A stretch of DNA of 45,391 nt from NCBI GenBank assembly GCA_049969715.1, contig JBMFOH010000012.1, positions 1 to 45,391 on the forward strand. The letters run 5' to 3'. How positions within the stretch are numbered: position 1 is the stretch's first letter; each line of letters opens with the position of its first letter. Made by a program: the position numbers and the translations under genes. Under the pieces are notes generated by a model. That model searched no databases, was not told where the DNA came from, and saw nothing but the letters and a program-made list of their open reading frames with translations. Origin of the DNA: JBMFOH01 sp049969715 [NCBI: bacterium] (GTDB lineage: Bacteria > DUMJ01). Positions 41,600 through 45,391 of the stretch are shown here, piece after piece.

Positions 41600-44257
41600 T
41601 TATAGCCCTCCTTCCAAGGTTAAATATATCCTTACTGAAGAACCAGCTTCTAATGGTTGAGCTACTCCTAATCCTACTGTAACTGGCAAATCTCCATAGA
41701 TGAGAGAAGTAGAGAGATTAACCTCTCCCCCTATACTTCCCTTTACATTCTCATTCTGTATATTATCTCCAGCTATTCCTGTTTCTAGATATAGCTTACC
41801 AGTAATAGTTTTAAAGAATATAGGATTCAAGCCAATTCCTCTATATATCTCTATGATGGGATTCTCGATCCAGACACTACCTGATAAGATTGTAGCTCCA
41901 GATTTTACCCCAACATCATATCCGTGGATAGAAAATATTCCTGTATCTCCTCCTAGGTGAAAATAGTTAGAAATATTACTTACTCCGGCAGCCATTTGAA
42001 ACCCAAGAGATGGCTGATCCTTTCCTGTCTTATTCCATAGTTCTTGCCAGAGCCCAATGGTAGATATCGGAGACCAGTTTGCTGAGGTTCCTATCTCTCC
42101 ATAAAGGGAGAGTTCTCTAGTAATTACCAGATTATCATCACCGATAATATCTCCATAATCCCATTGGCCAAATAGTCCATAATAATTATACGTTCCTCCA
42201 ATATGTTTAATTCCTAGATCTAGGTTCTGAATATTAAAAATAGATGTAAAAAGAGGAAGAGAAAGATATATATTTTCTCTGTCTTGAGCTCCGTCATAAT
42301 TAATATTTAGGACTAACTGTGGGGTCATAAAGCTTCCTACATAATTTAGAGAGAAAAATGGTATTCCCGTAAGAGCATCATAAGCAGCAATAATACTATA
42401 ACTATGCAGGCCTAGATAGTCTTGAGCTGAGGTTGTAAATCCAAACGGAAGAGGAACCCAATACTTAGGTAAGAGATAATCTATTGCTCTATAATCCTTT
42501 ACAGGATAATTTGTCTTTACCTCTTCTTTTATCTTTGGGAACTGAAACTTTTCTATCTTCTCCTCCTTCCAATCTTCTAGTTTGTAGTCCATAAGATATA
42601 CATCATATCCATTGATATCATAACCTATAAAAGCTATCTTATTTTCAGAGACACTTGGTTCGAACGCTCCACCTATAAGATTTGTAATCTTGAAAAATCC
42701 TCCTTTTGTTATATCGTATGCGTATAAATTGAATATACCTGACCTATCAGAAGAGAATATCAAAAATCTTCCATCTGGAGAAAAAACAGGATCGCTATCT
42801 GTAGCTACATCTGATGTAATCTGTATTTGCTGTTTATTATCTATATCTATAAGATATATGTCCTGGAATCCTTCCTTCCATATAGAGGCAGCAAGGAATT
42901 TCTTGTCTGGAGAGATACTTATTCTCTTAACCTGGATCTCTTGGGGGAAAGAAATAAATGTTTCTATATCCTTTGTTATTAGGTTCATTCTAGCTATATC
43001 AATAGTTTCAGTCCCCCTTTTTAGGAAAAGTATCTCATTATTAGAGAGAAATACAGGGTCAAATGCTCTAACTCCTCTTGTAAGCTGTTCCTCCTCATTA
43101 TTAACGAGATTATATCTATATAGATCCGTACAAAGCATAAAGGGGTCTGAATAGTCACCCTTCGCATAGATTATGCTCTTTCCGTCAGGAGAAAAAGAAG
43201 GGGCTCCAAAAGTAACCCCTTTATTGAGGAAAATATCCTTCTTGTTATAGAGGTCTAATATCCTTAATCCAGGAAGATAATATGGGTTAGAAAAAGTATA
43301 AACTATCTTTCCCCCGTCAGGAGAGAATACACACCCACTTGTATTGTATCCCCATTTTGTGAGTCTTTCTGAAGGAGTAACACCTTCTTTTGTTATTTCA
43401 GCTATTTCTTTATCATATTTATCCTTTAGATAGACTTTCCAGTCATTCCAGAGTTTTCTATAGTCGATACCAAGGACTTCTTTTATAGCCAGGTCTGGCC
43501 CCATAAGAATAGGTAGGTATGAACTAGTAAGATCACTTATCTTTGCTAGCTTATCTTCTCCGTATTTTTGTGCAATATAATCAAATACACTTGCCCCATA
43601 GAGATAAACAGCAGTACCTTCCGGCCAATCCTTGACGGTGTCATATCCTCCCACCTGGTCAGGTTCAAGGACCTTGTTGTTTCTAAACATCTCCCTTAAA
43701 TACATATCAAAAATTGTATCATTTCCTCTACCTCCACCTGCATAATGTGTCTCCGCATAAACTGCATACCCCTCAATCATCCAATATGGAAGGATAGAAT
43801 TGGGAATAACTATACGACCAAAGAGATTTCTAAATATCTCTGAAACCCCTGTTACCTGATCCATGTGAAGGATATGCATATACTCGTGAGTGATGACAAG
43901 CCTTAACCAGGATTCGAACTTACTTCCCATATCTCTATCCTGAGGATTTGCTAGCCAGATATTTATAGACTTATCAAGAGGGTCTGTAAATCCATTAGTA
44001 AAGTCACTATTATCAAGTAAAACAATAGCAGTCTTTTCTGAAGAAGAAGGTTTTATAAATTTGGAGAGTTTTGTATACACATCTTCTGCTATATTGGCTG
44101 ATTCTTCTCCTATATTTTCATTTCCCTTTGAGAAGATTATAAGAAAGTGGGGAGTCTCTAACACCTGCCAGTTTAGATATGGATTTACTCTCTGAGAAAA
44201 GACTGGGGTTACTATAAGGAATGATATCAATACACCTAACATAAGGCCTATCTTCAT
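41600..44257 (-). CDS. Secreted/outer-membrane metallopeptidase with TolB-like propeller and probable C-terminal beta-barrel
   Basis: 885 residues. A signal peptide (KIGLMLGVLISFLIVTPVFS) leads to a peptidase-MA-like domain with HEYMH (124-128) and Glu162 in EGYAVYAE, a gluzincin zinc site. Residues about 300-585 hold repeated PD40/TolB blades (CVFSPDGGKIVYTFS, PSFSPDGKSIIYAKG, PVFSPDGRFLIFSSDR). The last 270 residues are alternating beta strands rich in Tyr and Gly, resembling an outer-membrane barrel. It would be anchored in the outer membrane with protease and propeller in the periplasm or outside. Substrate unknown. ATAGGAGG precedes the ATG. Confidence 0.75.
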   Translation of the reverse strand: MKIGLMLGVLISFLIVTPVFSQRVNPYLNWQVLETPHFLIIFSKGNENIGEESANIAEDVYTKLSKFIKPSSSEKTAIVLLDNSDFTNGFTDPLDKSINIWLANPQDRDMGSKFESWLRLVITHEYMHILHMDQVTGVSEIFRNLFGRIVIPNSILPYWMIEGYAVYAETHYAGGGRGNDTIFDMYLREMFRNNKVLEPDQVGGYDTVKDWPEGTAVYLYGASVFDYIAQKYGEDKLAKISDLTSSYLPILMGPDLAIKEVLGIDYRKLWNDWKVYLKDKYDKEIAEITKEGVTPSERLTKWGYNTSGCVFSPDGGKIVYTFSNPYYLPGLRILDLYNKKDIFLNKGVTFGAPSFSPDGKSIIYAKGDYSDPFMLCTDLYRYNLVNNEEEQLTRGVRAFDPVFLSNNEILFLKRGTETIDIARMNLITKDIETFISFPQEIQVKRISISPDKKFLAASIWKEGFQDIYLIDIDNKQQIQITSDVATDSDPVFSPDGRFLIFSSDRSGIFNLYAYDITKGGFFKITNLIGGAFEPSVSENKIAFIGYDINGYDVYLMDYKLEDWKEEKIEKFQFPKIKEEVKTNYPVKDYRAIDYLLPKYWVPLPFGFTTSAQDYLGLHSYSIIAAYDALTGIPFFSLNYVGSFMTPQLVLNINYDGAQDRENIYLSLPLFTSIFNIQNLDLGIKHIGGTYNYYGLFGQWDYGDIIGDDNLVITRELSLYGEIGTSANWSPISTIGLWQELWNKTGKDQPSLGFQMAAGVSNISNYFHLGGDTGIFSIHGYDVGVKSGATILSGSVWIENPIIEIYRGIGLNPIFFKTITGKLYLETGIAGDNIQNENVKGSIGGEVNLSTSLIYGDLPVTVGLGVAQPLEAGSSVRIYLTLEGGL

Positions 44258-44266
44258 AGATTCCTC

Positions 44267-45157
44267 CTATCTTATCATTAACTCTATAGCTTTTAAGGCT
44301 CTAACTCTTATATTTTCAGACACTTTAACTTTCGGTTCATTCTTTTCTAAGGTCATTAATATTTTCTCTAAGGTTATCTTCTTCATATTTATGCAGATAG
44401 AATTTTCTTTTACTGGATAGAATTTCTTATTAGGGTTCTCCTTCTTCATCCTGTGAATGATACCAACCTCTGTTCCTATGATAAATTCTTCTGCTTCTGA
44501 CTCCTTTACAAACCTAAGCATTCCAGAAGTACTCTTTACAGCATCAGCTAAGTCTATTATTCCTGGTGGACATTCAGGATGAACAACTACTTTAGCTTCT
44601 GGATGTTCGCTCTTTACCCTTAAAACATCTTCAGGTTTCATATTGGCATGAATAGGGCAATAACCTTCCCATAATATAAGAGGCTTACCTGTTACTCTAG
44701 AAACATAACTTCCAAGGTATTTATCAGGTATAAATATAACCTCCTCTTCTTTAAACCTACTTACTATGTCTACTGCATTGGCAGATGTGCAACATATATC
44801 TGATTCTGCCTTTACCTCTGCACTACTATTTACATAACAGACTACTTTTGCTTTAGGGTGTTCTGACTTGAGCCTTATTAGTTGCTCTCTATTTATCATA
44901 TCTGCCATAGGGCATCCGGCAAAAAAATCAGGAAGAAGCACTGTTCTATCAGGAGAAAGAATATAGGCAGTTTCAGCCATAAAATGGACACCACAGAACA
45001 CGATAGTCTTAGCATTAAGCCTCGAGGCTATCCGGCTCAGTTCTAGTGAGTCTCCTACAAAGTCAGCAATATCTTGAACCTCTGGTCTTGTATAATTATG
45101 TGCCAAAATAATGGCATCTCTTTCCCTTTTTAATCTTTCTATCTCTTCTATTATCAT
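44267..45157 (-). CDS. nadA: Quinolinate synthase
   Basis: 296 residues from ATG 45157, which has GGAGG 5 bases upstream. An in-frame ATG at 45184 would lie at the predicted transcription start. The oxygen-sensitive [4Fe-4S] cluster ligands are Cys82 (FAGCPMADM), Cys167 (WEGYCPIHA) and Cys255 (NSICINMKK), matching the spacing in Thermotoga NadA (as I recall 81, 168, 254). It condenses iminoaspartate with DHAP to quinolinate in NAD synthesis. nadB and nadC are not in the window. It is first in the operon with the metallopeptidase and xylB. Confidence 0.92.
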   Translation of the reverse strand: MIIEEIERLKRERDAIILAHNYTRPEVQDIADFVGDSLELSRIASRLNAKTIVFCGVHFMAETAYILSPDRTVLLPDFFAGCPMADMINREQLIRLKSEHPKAKVVCYVNSSAEVKAESDICCTSANAVDIVSRFKEEEVIFIPDKYLGSYVSRVTGKPLILWEGYCPIHANMKPEDVLRVKSEHPEAKVVVHPECPPGIIDLADAVKSTSGMLRFVKESEAEEFIIGTEVGIIHRMKKENPNKKFYPVKENSICINMKKITLEKILMTLEKNEPKVKVSENIRVRALKAIELMIR

Positions 45158-45189
45158 AAATGCCTCCAAAATCTCTAATTTCATTTCTA

Positions 45190-45199
45190 ATTATAGCAT
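45190..45199 (-). promoter_or_regulatory. Extended -10 promoter of nadA
   Basis: On the minus strand, TGC immediately precedes TATAAT (45195-45190), an extended -10 element; the -35 region (ATACAT) is poor. The start is predicted near 45183. Confidence 0.55.
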
Positions 45200-45228
45200 T
45201 CCTGTATATAAGATGTATTAGTTCATTG

Positions 45229-45246
45229 TATGTGATACTATGTGAT
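45229..45246 (+). repeat. Direct repeat TATGTGAT x2, 10-bp period
   Basis: TATGTGAT occurs at 45229-45236 and again at 45239-45246. It lies about 35-50 bases upstream of the nadA -10 box, a position suited to a regulator that binds one face of the helix. Confidence 0.4.
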
Positions 45247-45257
45247 GCACCTCCTCT

Positions 45258-45296
45258 TTAACAATTTCTTAATTATTTTTTAACGAATCCTTAACA
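45258..45296 (+). promoter_or_regulatory. Four tandem TTAA hexamers with 11-bp period (PhoB/OmpR-type box)
   Basis: TTAACA (45258), TTAATT (45269), TTAACG (45280) and TTAACA (45291) begin exactly 11 bases apart, separated by 5-base spacers. This matches the architecture of Pho boxes bound by PhoP/PhoB-family response regulators (TTAACA-like repeats in Bacillus, 11-bp repeats in cyanobacteria). The controlled gene is probably beyond the right edge on the plus strand; nadA is the other candidate. The remaining 45297-45391 shows no recognisable gene. Confidence 0.5.
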
Positions 45297-45391
45297 CTTT
45301 TCTGGACTCTTCAACCTTTTGCGTGGAGGAAACTTAAAAATATCTTCTTGCCAATTCCTCTAAATAACATTTTTATATCAGTTAGACGTTA

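Noticed and set aside
45297-45391. Short minus-strand frame of about 20 codons (ATG at 45370-45368)
   Set aside because: No ribosome site, no recognisable sequence and truncated context; probably non-coding.

Overview
The window comes from a low-GC, probably anaerobic and thermophilic diderm bacterium. Coding sequences are rich in ATA (Ile) and AGA/AGG (Arg) codons, genes are tightly packed with overlapping starts and stops, and TTG/GTG starts are common. The gene set (tandem M42 peptidases, split transketolase, stand-alone TrpB2, a class-V aminotransferase beside SerA, a TM287/288-type ABC exporter, Opp-family sugar/peptide transport) resembles lineages such as Thermotogota, Dictyoglomota or Atribacterota. 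The sequence alone does not decide among them. I see no rRNA, tRNA, CRISPR array, insertion sequence or phage gene.

Layout. 1-1385 (minus): start of a ROK repressor behind a beta-propeller glycosidase-like gene, with its own promoter and a palindromic operator candidate. 1531-10353 (minus): a nine-gene catabolic operon lacI - TIM-barrel epimerase - iolB - second TIM-barrel isomerase - Gfo/Idh/MocA dehydrogenase - class I LacD-like aldolase - ADP-dependent sugar kinase - glyoxylate/hydroxypyruvate reductase - glycerate kinase. 10450-13598 (plus): a LacI-operator-bearing promoter driving a URO-D/MtaA-like gene and an orphan family-5 solute-binding protein, closed by a very strong terminator. 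13698-16681: phosphomannomutase and MurJ. 16689-18149: TrpB2 with its own promoter and terminator. 18192-20991: serine biosynthesis pair (aminotransferase, SerA). 20999-26581 (minus): a complete Opp/Dpp-type ABC importer. 26591-27241 (minus): methyltransferase. 27264-35856 (plus): nine-gene run of three M42 aminopeptidases, two transketolase halves, tartronate semialdehyde reductase, MgtC-like protein, DUF362-ferredoxin protein and ChbG-like deacetylase. 35853-40030 (minus): MarR regulator with a heterodimeric ABC exporter. 40044-45195 (minus): nadA, a large surface metallopeptidase/beta-propeller/probable beta-barrel protein, and xylulokinase. 45258-45296: four TTAA hexamers with an exact 11-bp period, a PhoB/OmpR-type array.

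How it works together. Most of the window is carbohydrate and C3-acid metabolism. The most striking unit is the lacI-iolB operon. Its sugar-acid kinase is not the PfkB-family IolC but an ADP-dependent kinase (the archaeal glucokinase/phosphofructokinase fold), and its aldolase is a class I LacD-like enzyme. The operon ends in genes that convert glyoxylate or hydroxypyruvate through glycerate to phosphoglycerate. IolD and IolA are not in the window. The operon may therefore encode a variant inositol route, or a uronate route that cleaves a phosphorylated keto-acid to DHAP plus a C3 semialdehyde. Tartronate semialdehyde reductase (32210), SerA with its aminotransferase (18252-20959) and TrpB2 may link the same C3 pool to serine and tryptophan, although they lie in separate operons.
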